A stretch of 64,000 nucleotides of DNA, taken from positions 4,808,001-4,872,000 of the forward strand of contig JAKCOZ010000005.1 in the NCBI GenBank assembly GCA_022605955.1, written 5' to 3'. Under the pieces are notes generated by a model. The model was not told the origin of the DNA. It did no database searches and worked only from the letters and a program-made list of their open reading frames with translations. The stretch is from Rallus limicola (Eukaryota; Chordata; Aves; Gruiformes; Rallidae). This document shows positions 12,796 to 26,372 of this stretch, one piece after another (the first letter of the stretch is position 1; each line of letters opens with the position of its first letter). A program made the position numbers and the translations under genes.

Positions 12796-14293
12796 TGCAG
12801 AGGTGATTGCGGAGCCGCTCTCTATCATCTTCGATAAATCCTGGACTACAGGAGAAGTGCCTGAAGATTGGAGGATAGCCAATGTCACTCCAGTCTTTAA
12901 AAAAGGCAAGAAGGAGGATCCCAGTAACTATAGGCCAGTCAGCCTCACTTCTGTCCCTGGAAAGGTGATGGAACAGCTTGTTTTGGACGCCATCTCCAAA
13001 CAACTGGAAGAGAAGAAGGTCATGAGGAGTAGTCAGCATGGATTCACCAAGGGGAGATCGTGCTCGACCAATCTCATAGCCTTCTATGATGTCGTTACCA
13101 ACTGGGTGGATGGAGGGAGAGCAGTGGATGTCATCTACCTCGACTTTAGCAAAGCTTTCGATACTGTCTCCCATAACATCCTGATAGAGAAGCTGAGAAA
13201 ACAAGGGATAGATGAGTGGACAGTGAGGTGGGTTGAGAACTGGCTGTCGGACCGGGCTCAGAGGGTCGTGATCAGTGGAGTAGAATCTGAATGGAGGCCT
13301 GTGACTAGTGGTGTTCCCCAGGGCTCGGTGTTGGGTCCAGTCCTGTTTAATATCTTCATCAACGACCTTGATGAGGGAATAACATCCACCCTCAGCAAGT
13401 ATGCTGATGACACAAAGCTGGGAGGTGTGGCTGACACGCAGGAACACTGCGCTGCCATTCAGCGAGACCTGGACAGGCTGGAGAGCTGGGCTGGGAGAAA
13501 CCAAATGAAATTCAACAAAAGCAAGTGTAAAGTCTTGCACCTGGGGAGGAACAACCGACTGTATCAGTACAGGCTGGGGGATGACCTGTTGGAAAAGAGC
13601 TCTGAGGAGAAGGACCTGGGGGTCCTGGTTGATGACAGGTTGGCTATGAGCAAGCAGTGTGCCCTGGTGGCCAAGAAAGCCAATGGGATCCTGGGGTGCA
13701 TCAGGAAGAGTGTGTCCAGCAGGTCGAAGGAGGTGATCCTCCCCCTCTACTCTGCGTTGGTCAGGCCCCACCTGGAGTACTGTGTCCAGTTCTGGGCCCC
13801 CTGGTATAAAAAAGACAGGGACCTTCTGGAGAGAGTCCAGAGAAGGGCGACAAAGTTGATTAGGGGCCTGGAACATCTACCCTACGAGGAAAGGCTGAGT
13901 GAGCTGGGGCTGTTCAGCCTGGAAAAAAGAAGACTTAGGGGGGACCTAATTAATGTCTATAAATATCTTAGACATGGGTTGCAGGGGGAATTGGACAGCC
14001 CCTTTTCAGTGGTCTGTGGGGACAGGACTAGGGGCAATGGCTTTAAGCTAGAGCATAGGAAGTTCCGCACCAACATGCGGAAGAAATTTTTCACAGTGAG
14101 GGTGACGGAGCAGTGGAATAGGCTGCCCAGGGAGGTGGTGGAGTCTCCTTCTCTGGAGATATTCAAGTCTCGTCTGGACGCCTATCTATGTAGTATGAGA
14201 TAGGGAGCCTGCTTTGGCAGGGGGGTTGGACCCGATGATCTCTTGAGGTCCCTTCCAACCCCTAAGATTCTGTGATTCTGTGATTCTGTGATT
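12796..14293 (+). mobile_element. CR1 LINE, young 5'-truncated copy
   Basis: CR1 is the dominant bird non-LTR retrotransposon, and most copies are 5'-truncated as here. Recognisable CR1 sequence begins around the codons AEVIAEP and runs through the C-terminal half of the reverse-transcriptase protein. It ends with a short 3' UTR (GGTTGGACCCGATGATCT…CCTTCCAACCCC) and about 3.5 copies of ATTCTGTG. No target-site duplication was seen, as is usual for CR1. The ATTCTGTG tail and the CCAACCCCTAAGATTC 3' end resemble CR1-J-type subfamilies. The open frame and the clean tail indicate a recent insertion. It lies opposite to SBF2 transcription. Confidence 0.97.
12803..14203 (+). CDS. CR1 ORF2 reverse transcriptase, C-terminal 466 codons
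   Basis: This is the C-terminal part of the CR1 polyprotein (normally an apurinic endonuclease followed by reverse transcriptase, near 900-1000 residues). The frame is unbroken for 466 codons. In order: finger-domain words [19 protein letters not shown] and [16 protein letters not shown] (about residues 20-55), [15 protein letters not shown] (about 74-88), the palm motif [15 protein letters not shown] (about 110-124), [19 protein letters not shown] (about 170-188), the catalytic YADD at residues 200-203 (13400-13411), and the thumb region KDLGVLVDD. The C-terminus follows ([14 protein letters not shown]… [13 protein letters not shown]). The first codon is GTG inside the truncated gene, not a true start, so the copy cannot make a functional protein on its own. 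The endonuclease half is missing. Confidence 0.93.
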   Translation: MIAEPLSIIFDKSWTTGEVPEDWRIANVTPVFKKGKKEDPSNYRPVSLTSVPGKVMEQLVLDAISKQLEEKKVMRSSQHGFTKGRSCSTNLIAFYDVVTNWVDGGRAVDVIYLDFSKAFDTVSHNILIEKLRKQGIDEWTVRWVENWLSDRAQRVVISGVESEWRPVTSGVPQGSVLGPVLFNIFINDLDEGITSTLSKYADDTKLGGVADTQEHCAAIQRDLDRLESWAGRNQMKFNKSKCKVLHLGRNNRLYQYRLGDDLLEKSSEEKDLGVLVDDRLAMSKQCALVAKKANGILGCIRKSVSSRSKEVILPLYSALVRPHLEYCVQFWAPWYKKDRDLLERVQRRATKLIRGLEHLPYEERLSELGLFSLEKRRLRGDLINVYKYLRHGLQGELDSPFSVVCGDRTRGNGFKLEHRKFRTNMRKKFFTVRVTEQWNRLPREVVESPSLEIFKSRLDAYLCSMR

Positions 14294-17200
14294 TCCAGAT
14301 TGAAGCTTAAGTTAGGTAGTTTGCTTTCTCCTCTCACTCTGGATCAGTAGCGGTATAAAGAACCGCCTCACCCTCCCAGATAAGAAAACCTGAAGAAAGG
14401 TCTAACAGACTAAAACAAAATGCTAGATGACTCCATTAGGACCACTACATTCTTATGTCATTCAGTGCAAGGCATAAAATACAGTGAAACTAAAACTGAA
14501 AAGGTATGCTCTTTTCTGTAACACTTGAAATCAATAATCTGAAGAGACAAGTCATTAAGTCTCCCTCTTTGAACACATTTGAGCACTACTACTAAATTCA
14601 ATCCCTAATATAAATAAAGTTTCCACTGTAGTATTGCTTTGGCACATAAGTATGGTATCTTCCATAATAGGTAAAATAATATATGCTGTTACCTAACTCA
14701 TCACAGTAAAGTAATACTTTAAAAGGAAAGCTTATAAGCACTATCATATTTAAGCAATAAGACATAAGAGGGTGTGCATATGCAGTAATACTGACACACC
14801 TTAATAATACAAGTAGTATGTCATTATTATCCCGTACCACACACCCTAAAATGGTTCAGTATAGATCACATCTGTGTATTTAACAAATGAAATTAAGATA
14901 CTTAGAAAAAATGCCTGTTTAGTAGTTGATAGTCTCAAAACGTTTCATTAAAAAAAACCCTAAACCAACCATGAAACATGCCACCAAATTTTCCTGCTCA
15001 GCTAACCATTTCTATTTTTCATCATCGTCAAACTGCAGACTGTTAAAAATACTAATGTCAATGAATGCACTTGCAGTTCCTATAAACTCAGGTTGAAAAA
15101 GAGAGCCAGTTAAAAGGATCACGTTTTCTGGAATCCCAAATTGTTCTTGAGCTTAATGGTAGGTTTTGAAATACAAGGTGCAGCTAAAATCTTTACATTA
15201 TCCCTTAGTTATTTAGTTAAACTGTTTCTGCCTTTACATTTTAAGAACCCAAGAAATGGTTTAATACAACAAATCAACTTTGTTTATCTCTATTTTTCAC
15301 AGCCTGAAAACAGGGACTGAGGACTCCAGTAGTTTTAGCTGAACTCTTCCACACCACCACCATACTACTTGCAGTCTAAAGCCAAAGTCAGCACAAAAGA
15401 AATCCAACATTCGATTATATTTTCTGTAACTATATTATTGTTCAACTTGGAAGTAAATGGAAACATTCTGGAAAACATATTATTGAATACTTAACTGAAT
15501 ACTATCTACTTAAGACTTTACCACGCAAAATACAAACAAAATTATGTTTGTGGTTGCCAGAATGTTTAATGCTGATATGTCCTCATCTAAAACCCAACTG
15601 AAATGTATTTAATAGTTATTAATCATGTCTGATTCCACTGAACTTACTACCGCAATGCTTTCTCAGGCATACACAAAATAACTCAACTACTTACTTTCTT
15701 CTGCTGAGGTATACTATTACAAAAAGCTAACATCAACAGTCTTTCAAGCCTGATTAAACTTGACAAAATGATTGTTATTTAGTAGATTTCCATTCATTTA
15801 ATATCTCGCTGGTTATCCAAATTGGAAAGAGTTTCCCAATTCATGTGAAGTTTTCACAATTGTATTGCTCAAGAACAAAGAAAAGTGTAGATATTCATTT
15901 ACTACAATATTCCCAAGTAGTTTTCCAGCTACACAGTTGGAAATGCTGCTAATCTTTTAGATCAAAGACATTAAGACATAAAATGACCAAAACACATCCT
16001 TTTAAGTAAGGGTATTGATCAAAAGTGGAACAAGGAACAAATCTTGAATTTCAAAAAAGCAAATTTTGAAGACATGCTTATATAAGTGATTCAGCCATAA
16101 CAACAAAAAGGCAAGTGATTTTTCCAAGCAATTTTTGTCATTTACTCTAGATACTGAAAAGCTGCTCACATAGAAGTTGCTGCTGCTAACACACTATTGG
16201 TGCTATGAGTGAAAAACCTAAGCAGGGGGTGAGGGGGAGGGGGATTGACTCTCCACCCACTTCTAGCGAGGCCTTGCCAATTCCTCTGTTATTCAGGAGA
16301 AGGAGATCAAATTCAATATAGAAGACATGAAACAGATATGAAAATGGTCCAACAACAAATCTTTAAAATTGCAAATGCCAACAAGTCTCTACAAGTATAT
16401 TACTGGGCCAAAATGAAGGAAAATCATTGTGAAATAAGCTTTTCTGGTATGCAGTTATAGCAAATAATCATGAGGTGATGCCGAGAACTAGACAAATCTG
16501 GTATTCCAAGAATGTTAAAAACACTGAGGTCACAAACGCACACTGTAACTTTAGTACCCACTTCTTATCCCACTATTTTGATATTAAATCTAATTCATTC
16601 TTCATTCTAAGCTTCTAAGCTATGATTTTAATGAACATCTCTCTTGTCCACATGCTATAATGCATGTGGAAAGTGAAAAAATAGTTAAAAATGAAGTGAG
16701 ATTGATTGCCAATAGAAGGGGAATACTGATTGTTTTTAAAATACTGTAACAGATTTTTCAGTAAATTACAAAAGCAGATATTTTCTACTGGACCAAAATT
16801 TTTAATTTAAATTTTTCAGAATAAAAGAATGTTTCCTACACTCTTAGCTCACATGTAAGCCTAAGATAAAACACCAAAAAAAAAAAACAACAAAAAAACC
16901 CAAAAAAAACCAATCATCATTGCATTATGCATTTTTAATACCAAAAGCATGTTTGCTCAATTATAATCCAGCATAATATACTGTATCAGTCTACACAACG
17001 TAATTATGTCATCTGACTTGTCCCACCAGGTTTGGTTTAGAGAAACACTTGAACTGGTCTGGGTTTAACTTGCTTTACACAGGTGAAGAGCTAAAACTTT
17101 ACGTTCTGAAGACATGGGGGAGTGGAGAAGTGGAGGAGAATGGGAACTAGAAAGTTAAAGCCAGTTCTTATATTAAAATTCTCCACAATTTATTGCAGAA

Positions 17201-17296
17201 TGACAACAAGAATATTAGTAGCTCAGTAAAACAACAGACCATTTTACTTGAGGGCGAGGGGGTGTTATTACACATTATTTATTATATTAAAATGGC

Positions 17297-17302
17297 TTTA
17301 TT
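17297..17302 (-). terminator. AATAAA polyadenylation hexamer on the gene strand
   Basis: TTTATT on the plus strand is AATAAA on the minus strand, downstream of the candidate terminal exon. The hexamer is common in AT-rich intron sequence, so it counts only together with the upstream acceptor and stop. Confidence 0.2.
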
Positions 17303-17456
17303 CCTAATTTTATGTATATACTGATTGCTTTAGTGCAAGCAACTTGGCAGAGATTCAAGTCAGAATGCGTGTCATTTCAACAAAAAAAGAACAAAGACAT
17401 TTTTGACTTGAGAATAACTGAAGACCTGTTCAATATCTGCACGTGATCTGTTTTTT

Positions 17457-17552
17457 CTATCTCCTTTCAATGACAGAAACAAAAGATGGTTTCTCACAAA
17501 GATTAAAGAACCGGTCAGTGCAAGGACAGTATCCTTTTATGTTTGGGGACAC
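17457..17552 (-). other. Candidate alternative terminal exon in SBF2 intron 2 (coding part)
   Basis: On the minus strand a very good acceptor (CTGATTTTTGTCTTGCAG) precedes a segment that, read in phase 0 as intron 2 requires, stays open for 31 codons and ends in TAG. The encoded tail includes GYCPCTDRFF and is not recognised. The other two frames close early. A hexamer AATAAA lies about 155 nt past the stop. Splicing from exon 2 would give a short protein with only the start of the DENN domain. Chance is a serious alternative in AT-rich DNA. Confidence 0.2.
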
Positions 17553-17695
17553 CTGCAAGACAAAAATCAGGATGGAAAAGTTCCTTCAGAAGCATCAGTA
17601 GTACCTTAGATACATAAAACCAAAACGGTTGGGAGTGGAAAAAAAAATGCCTAAGGACCATGACACAACAATAACATTTATGCTTTTAATTTGCA

Positions 17696-17723
17696 GGGAG
17701 GAGGGTTGGGGTTTTGGTTGGGG
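17696..17723 (+). other. Possible G-quadruplex tract
   Basis: Four runs of three or four G (GGGAGGAGGG then TTGGGG, TTTTGGTTGGGG) lie within 28 bases, with the last loop 8 nt long. It is plus strand, so the SBF2 transcript would carry the C-rich complement. Confidence 0.4.
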
Positions 17724-20700
17724 TGTTTTTCCACACAATATGGAGATAGGTACTGCAGTCTCGTTATGTTAGGGAAACATGCAGAGTGCAGGTTACATTT
17801 CAAAGTCTAAAAAACCCCACAGCAGCTACAAACAAACAAAGAAACAATGACAGATGCAGAAAAAAAAAGAAGTCTGGTAACAGGAAGAACTGTATCAAAA
17901 CACAGTTGGGGTATGGGACCTTGAACAGAAGATGGAAGATGTCATGTCTTATCTTCTCAACTTGAATTAAAATCTACAAGATTTGTGACATCCAGTCAGG
18001 AAAGCTCTTAAGAGGAAGTTCCAAGAGGCATTCAAAACATGATTTAAGTATCAGTGTTCTTTCTATTTGCCTAGGTTCACCCTTCTGCTGTGATTTAATG
18101 AGTTGCAGGCTGAGAAAGAACTACAAATTGTACAAGGATCATCATACAAGTAGCGTTAACCACAACTAAAGCTTGAACTGCCTTATCTCCAAATCTGTGA
18201 AAGTTGGAGCTTCAGAGATCCATACTAGAGGTCATTTCAAATGCTTAATTTATTATTCTACTGCTGGTATAGAAATAAAATTCCTTTTTGCTTTATCCTG
18301 ATATCCATTATGGCTAAATGAAAGCACCTGTTCAAGTAAGCCTTTGACAGCATGCCTTTGAAAAACATAAAAACACTGGAACTAAACAGTTTTGCCAGGA
18401 CAAGTCCAGGGTGCTGACAAAATTATGGTTCCACAATCCCAGTTCCATACTCAGAATTCATTATGAAAAGCCATGCTTATGGCAGATCTCTACTCGGGTG
18501 AATTTTAATACAAAGGCAAGAATTCTTCACGAGTGACTAGCCTAAAATAAGCACTTACAAAACAGATCATACATTCTTCCTCTTAATACAAACTGTATTT
18601 TGCATATAAACATACTTTATTTCTTCACACTCTTACCTTACTGTGATCAAAAGCAAACCCCATAAAATTACCATTTTTTGACTTTTAGTCAAAATAAGGA
18701 TATTTCTTCACTAAAATTCTCACAGTAATCTACCAAATCCTTGTTACAATTAGGATATCAGAACTCTATCAGAAATTATTAAATACCATATTACTAAAGA
18801 ATAATACAGGCAGAAGACAGACATCTAAACAGCCTAGCTCCCTTTTCTATCTTCTAACCCGTAAGTTCATTCAAAAGCTTCTTTTTTCCATCTACAAATA
18901 CAAGATTTGATATAAAAAAAAGCAATATGCTCAATAAAAGAAAGCAATATGCTCAAAGTCTCTAAAAAGGCTGTACAGTAAGAAACAAAAAATGTGGAAG
19001 TGGTTTTAACAATTCCTTGCAATTAGCCAAAAGACAGCATCTACATGCAGTACAGAAAGAATATTAAGCATTATAAACAAACAAACCAATATCCCATCTC
19101 AGGATTTATAAATTCATCTCCTTTTGACACTTAAGATAGTGATGATGCTTGAAGCCAACATGTTGCTTCTAAAAAAGGAAGGGGGGGATGAATAAATAAG
19201 CCTTCTAGTCCTTTCCCTAGGAATCTGCACAGCATTCTCAGACAGCAGACCACTGAAATAAGCTGCTTTCTCCCCAAGCCTGCAAAGGTGTTTATGCCAG
19301 GTACACGTTTAGGGCACACACCTGCTCTGCCCCATCTGAAATTCAGAAAGGAAAATGAGGACTTACTTTAACTGGAAATAGCAGAAAGTCTCTGCACCAG
19401 TGTTTCTGTTTGACTTTTAACTGGATAATACAAAAGGCGATACAGTGAGCCACAGCTCATGGAATAGGTGAAATTGTGAAGGGTCATCTTAATTATTATT
19501 ATTGTTGCAGGGTTTTTTTAATGAAAACAACTAGTATACCCCTTCTTTAAATTATCATGAATAAGCTCTTATACCGTATAAAACACATCACAGAAGTTTT
19601 TAGGAAGCAAAGGTTTAAAATCTCTGAGACAGCAGAAGAAACTTGCATCAAACGGAACAAAATTTATATACAGTTTACAGATCTAAAAGTTGATCAAAGT
19701 GGGGGGTTGGAGGCATACCGTGATTTACAATTACTACTGATTAGAATTTCTTAGCACGAAGAGTATCAGCTTTATCAAAACACAAACCACTAACAAATTT
19801 GTTCAGAAAAACGTAAAATAGCCTTTATTTTCCATTAGTCTGTTTTCTTGAAGTATTAGAAAACATTCCAAACTGATTTATAGTCGTAGGAATCAACTTC
19901 ACAGATAAATTATTTCTGGATTCCCAGAACACATTCAGTGACCCAGTTCAAATTTCACAATCTTGTATTCAGCCCAATAGACTGTGTTTGATTAGATGCA
20001 CATTATCTGCCTTTCTGCTCCTTCACACAACCCTAGAAAGGAGAGCGTTGTGACAACTGGATACACAGTTATAAATTCAACAGACAACAGTCTTGCTTTC
20101 TGGCTCTCTTCAAAACCACACAGCTCCCTTCTCAGCTCCCTGCACTTCAAGAGAAGAAAAATTTCCAACTTCTTGCAGAAGCCTGACAAATAATGACCTG
20201 TAATAATAAGCTGAAACAAAACATGAGAATTTTTAACAACAAACTGGTATGTTTCTGAAGCACTTCACTTGACCATCTTACTGGATTATTACATTTTATC
20301 CAAGTTTAATTTTCTCTCTTCCTCTCTGGTAGTTACAGGAACCTGATCCAACTGTGACAAAGGAGTCTCTTAAGAAAAGACAGCAAGGAAAAACACCTGA
20401 CAATCACACCTAAAGACCAGATCTCATCTCTCACGGAAATCCAAGGATTTCTTCATTTATGACCACTCTTATGTCTCAATTTAGTATCTACCCAATGCCT
20501 TACTACCATGTCTCACTGTAGAGAAGCACACAAGCATGCAGGCAGAGCGCTAAAGCCTTAGCTTTTCAGACCAATGAATCTAAAAAGAAACTGAGAAGAT
20601 TATCCAAGCTATTCTCTTTCTCATGCTGTACTGTTAGCTCACACTAGCCATTCCTCATAGGTACCTGTCTAACATTAACCCTCACCCCACCCCCAAAAAT

Positions 20701-23700
20701 ATCCCCAGCTCATTCATTTCCAAAGCTAAACTTCTTTGATTCACATTTAGCTCAAGGTGCACAACACTCTTGCTTGCAGGGACAAAGAATGGAGAAATGC
20801 TGTACACTGCTTAGACAAGGACAGTCAGCTACATGTGGCACAAGAAACAACTGGAGAACAGTAGATTTGTATAATAACAGTTCTAGGTGTTACAGTGCAC
20901 ATAAGTACATCGCTATTCATTCCTATGTATTTAGGACAGCATCAAAACAGTGCTATAAACTCAGAAGCTACAGCACAGAGTACTTCAAAGTCTGCAGTGG
21001 TTTGAGTCTTTCTGGACAAAGTTCTTTTTTGTTGCTTGCATTACAAATGTACATGATTTGTCTTCATGTAGAATTATTGTGAAACAATTTTCCATGATGA
21101 CTAGTCCAAAATGGAACAGGTCACAAAAAGAACCTCTTCTTACACTAAGAACATGTTCAGTTATTTAAAAAACATACAGCACGTCAAGGTCATGCACTGC
21201 ATTCACCCAACTTTCAAGTATAAACATTTTTCAAAAAAAAAGACAAAGCATGTTCATAACCAGGCTATTCTACAAAGTGTTCAAAGAATATAAAGCTGAA
21301 AGCATTTAAAAATAAAAACACTCCCATACTTTTTCCTCTCAAAAAATGCAATATAATAGGATTTCCGCTCCTCAGTTTTGGTTTCTGAAGATACAGTCAA
21401 TTTTCATACCATGTGTTTGTTATGTGCTGCTTTCCCTTCTTAATCTAGACCATTTCTTAGTTCCTCCAAGTAACCATGAAAAATATTCACAAATGTTTGT
21501 GTCTTAGACACGAAGTCCATACAGATAATAGGATAAGCCAATAGGAGGAAAAATCTTACCATAACATACCTCCCACAAACCCATTTATTCCAAGGGTATT
21601 ATACACTCTAGTCTTGTGCCCAGTGAAACTGAAAAGCAGAGAGAATGTTCCATAATTGTGCAGACTCTCAAATCTCAGAGAAGCACAAGGGGAGAGAAAA
21701 ACACAAGAATCCCAGACTGGCTGGACACGGGCAGACAGGACTATTGAGGCAAAGAACTACAGATAGTTCTCAAATTCCTGCAGCAAAGGGAACTCAAAGA
21801 GTAAGATTAAAGATACTGAAATGGTTCCATAATCATAACACTATTTAAGTGAAGCATAATCACAATTGCACCATTACATATAGAGCTAGTTTTTCTTTTT
21901 TAAACAAGGAACAGCAAAAAAAGATTTATTAATCAATATTTCAGGACGTCCAGGAATAGCAGGGTATCCAAGGAACTTCTCACAGAGGACACAATTTATT
22001 ATCAACTGAAAATACCAAGACACGGTGTTTTGTAATATCACACCACCACATAACTTAACTGTGGGTCGCAATCTCCTCTGTTTGACATGCAGAAACCCAC
22101 AAGCCAAGACTTACAGAAACATCCATGTTGCAGTCTTTCCTCTCAGGATGAGGAAAACTTATGGAGAGCTAATACAGATACTGAATGACATATAAAACTT
22201 AAATGGAAAAGACCATCTTGTGCTGCCAAGTATTATTTGTGGAGATGACAGATACCAAGAACAAAGAAAGCCAGCCCAAATTATTCTATGATTCTAGAAA
22301 CATCTGCACTTCTTAAGAAAGTTGATAAAAATGCCTTTCTCCTCCAGAAGATTTTAAAACAATTTGAAGTATCTTTCATGGAGAAAATAGATATCTTAAA
22401 ACACCTTTATATTTATTAAAAAAGGTTACAGTTCAATACACTATTTTAATAATATCCACAGGAAGATTACAGAGTTGAAATTCCCGACAGGTGTCACTTC
22501 AGTATTTTACCTTTTTTACTAAGAGTGTTGACTATTATAAAGTGTTCCTTCCCCCTCCAGTTGAAAACAAAACAAAATTAATAGAAAGCCAGTTGCACCT
22601 TTGCACAGTATTTAGTCAAGTAAGACCAGTTTTGCTACACAAGCACTACTTGCAAGTCAGTAGATTTCAACATCAAATTATTTTACCCCACTTTTCCACA
22701 AGATTCGGGAGCTAAAATCCACAAGAGTGAAAGCAGTGGAATTCTAAAACCAGAATATAACTATTTCACAGCACAGTAAAGGCATTACTCTAAAATGCAC
22801 CACACTTACAGCACTTTAAAATTTCCACTGGAGGCTACTATAGACAGGTTAAAAGAATATAAACCCAGTCCGTAATGTAACTCAGATAAAAAGTTAGCCA
22901 TGTTTTTGCTACCATCTGTTTTCTAATAACTGCTGAAAGCATCCATACTGCAACTTAATGAGGATAAAAGAACATAATGCATTTTTAAGTGCCACAATGA
23001 GCTCTGGCATGCAGTTGTTCATTCAATAATTACATATGTAATGATTCTTCTGAGGTAAAAAAAGTTTGAGGTGAAAGAAGAAAAAAAACCTCACAAAATA
23101 ATCTCTGCAGGTGACCAAGTGCACTAAAGGTTAAATGGATGCTGCAGACAACCCTTTATCCAGGGCCTTAAAAGCATTAACGTTGCAGAAAAATTGGCTT
23201 AGGGATCAGCTAGCTAAGACTGAAGCATTTAAAGATTAACCCCCTTAAAACTTTAATCACTTCAGGCCTTAACTGGCTGATCTGCAACCCAGTTTGTCTC
23301 ATGTCTTATTTAAAATAAGGAGTAAAATCAACTATCAGATTTCTTTCCTAGAAAAGATGCTTTACACCAAAATACAAAAACAATAACAACACTAAGTGTT
23401 ACTTAAATTTCAAAAGTAAGACTTTTGACAGCATGTCCAATAATTTTCAGATACTCTGCACTGGGAATTTCCAAAACTTGGAGCTCAATACACTTTTAGA
23501 TCTGGCTTACTTTAAAACGTCTTCAGTTCAGTGACAGAAATTCTGCTTTTCAATACAGCCCTGAAGACGAATTAGTTGTGTTTTGGTGGGGGTTGATTTT
23601 GCTAGCTTTCTTCTACCTGACCAAATTGTGAAGCTCCGACAGCAGAGTATATTCACTTAAGATCTCAGAGGTATAGCTGTCACTCGTAAGTTATGTATGT

Positions 23701-26352
23701 CATTGTGGCGTGGAAGTCTATACAGGACTATGGAGTTGTTTTTTGTCAAAAAACTGAGATCTACTAGGATAGTCAAGATACAGATATGCTTTGAAACTAC
23801 ATAAATACCATTTGTTCCTAATTTTACTATTTTCTTTTTTCTCGTATCAGGTCAGTTGGAAGTTGAATCTAGTATTTCATAAAAGATACACTTCAAGTGT
23901 ACTTAAGAGCTCGTATCTGCAGCTGCTCAAAGGTGCAGAAATGCTAAGATATCCAGAAAAGATAAAGGTCACACAACAGAGTAATGTGCTCATTCCAACA
24001 CCAACAACTCCTCCTCTAAGACGAGGCACGCATCCTGCCAGGTCTCGAAGGGACACAGACAGCCTTTCTGAATAAGCATTTCTTTTTATCATAACATGTG
24101 CAAAATGTCTTCAAAGGATTGTATTAAATAACAGTATTTACAACCAAATGTTTTAATTTAAGTAATTATTTGGATAGGTGATGAGCTAGTCCAGAAATGC
24201 ATGTTCATTTCTATACTTGCACATACTTGAAATGAAAATTACTAATTTATGACATTGCTATTTCTACCACTACCACCACCAGTAATAGTGGGAAATTTTC
24301 TTACCTAGTAATCACAAACTGGACAAGCACAGTTCTATTGACCTAAGACAACGTATCTACTTCTAGGTATGACTTTCATTTCCTTAATTAACATTACCTC
24401 CCAATACTGAGTAAAGCAGATGATATTCAGCTTAGCTAATTTAGCCCTGGGACAAAAATGAGTTTACAGTGTAACATTACATACCAAAGCTTCCTCCTTT
24501 GATGTATAACCAATTATGATGTCTAGAAATGTATACAGCAGAAGTAAAACTGGATTATAAATAAGAGAAGTATGCAGAAATATAAACCTTACTCATTCAA
24601 CCAACATATTCTCTCAAGGATTCTTTCTACAAGCAGGAACAAGAAGTTTGATCATCCTAATTTTAAACTGCTCTGTGTGTCTCAGCATATTTTAGAGGGG
24701 TTTTTTAAGCTTAAGCTGTAACTGTGTAAAGCAGAAATAACGTCTGTGAAACAAGACTTTGGAGAATACCCAATCATGTTCATTTAAGATATAATGAGGG
24801 CAACTATTTAGATTGGTACATTCTAACTTTTTTTTTCTTTTGAAAACCAGTGACTTCAACACTTTTCTGAGCCAAATACTTTATTAACTTTAAGAATGAA
24901 GACGAATCTCTCTTTAGTCCTCAAAGTCCAATTACTTCCATGGAACCTGAAGAAACTCACTTTGACTCGTCTATGTCAGTAAACTGCAGATGATCAGATT
25001 CCAAGCTGCAATTAGAAAACAGTACTTCCTATATTCCTCTTGAATAGCCCACAAAAGGCTCCTGTAAATCAAAGAACATCTTACTGCTTTAGAAATAAGC
25101 CGATACGTACATTATATAATATTAACAAATATCATAACTTAGTTATTTCACATAATTGAACAAATAGTAAAATAGTATTAGGGCCCTTAGTAGCTACTAT
25201 AATTAAAACCCTGTTACAAAAAGCTTCAGGTATGCTTCACAGCAATTTGCAGGTGGCTCTCAAAGTTTCTGTGTTCCATCACAAACTGAACAGAGTCAAG
25301 AGCTGTGAAGCCACTAGAGAAATGGCAAATGGAAAGAGCATAAGATTAAGAAAAATCTCTTTAGGTAATTTGATGGGATGCAGACAAGTAGAAGCTCTAA
25401 GAAGATACACTGCCCAAGACCTACTGACAGTACCCTTCCCTCAACAGAGACTAATGACTTTGCTACCTTACTACAGGCAACCAGAAGGCCCACAATTTAT
25501 TTTACAAGCCAAATTAAAATACTTAACTTTGGTAACATTTCATAAAGTGTATTTTTGTTGAATTTTGAACAGTGTGTTTATTCCATAACTTCTGTTTGCT
25601 AAACAAGACCAGAACATGACTAACATAATACCCACATAAAAATAAAAACAGTTTAAGTCTTAATCCTGTAATACATAATATACACATACAGTATAATGTA
25701 ACACTTTACTACAAAGTTCAAACTGCAATAATATTTTTATCATCATCCAATTCTCTACATATTTCTGTCAAATTAACAAAACAACAAATACGGTCAAGGC
25801 TAAGAGAAAAAGTTGAAATAGGGTCATTATCTATCCTAGATAAGATGTTCTCAGAATGATCCCTTTTCACTCAGCCGAGGGCAGGTCCATAAGGCACAGC
25901 TTTTCCCCATGTTAGCCCATTTATTAAAACTAGACTCAAAGTATTTTTTGCACTGGTTTTATTATTTAACTTTGAAATTACCCACACACCTCTTTCTACA
26001 TTATCTTAATTTAGGTCTCAAATTTGATCATATGAATTCAAACATGGGGGGGAGGCTGCAGGGTTTTGGGGAAGAGCTCTCCACAGAAGTCTCAAAGGAT
26101 TTTAGCTATTAGCTTTTGGTTGGAGCTTGGACCAATGCCATGTCTACAAGCCATGGAGATCACAAGAGATCCAAACAGGCATCTTTCATCTTAAAGTATT
26201 AAAGCTCTGCGGATGGGCATAGGTCTTTTCTAAGACCTTCCTTGCCTTGTTTCATAAAATGCCATTAGCAACATGAATGGGAACCACCTATTAAGTCATA
26301 ACACCCATTAGATGTCAAGACAAATGATATGATCCAAACTATACTATCTTGT

Positions 26353-26372
26353 AAAAAAAAAAAAAAAAAAAA
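26353..26372 (+). repeat. A20 homopolymer
   Basis: A pure A-run in unique intron sequence. Confidence 0.9.

Noticed and set aside
12701..13876. 391-codon minus-strand open frame
   Set aside because: It is the antisense shadow of the CR1 reverse-transcriptase frame; no family match and no separate evidence.
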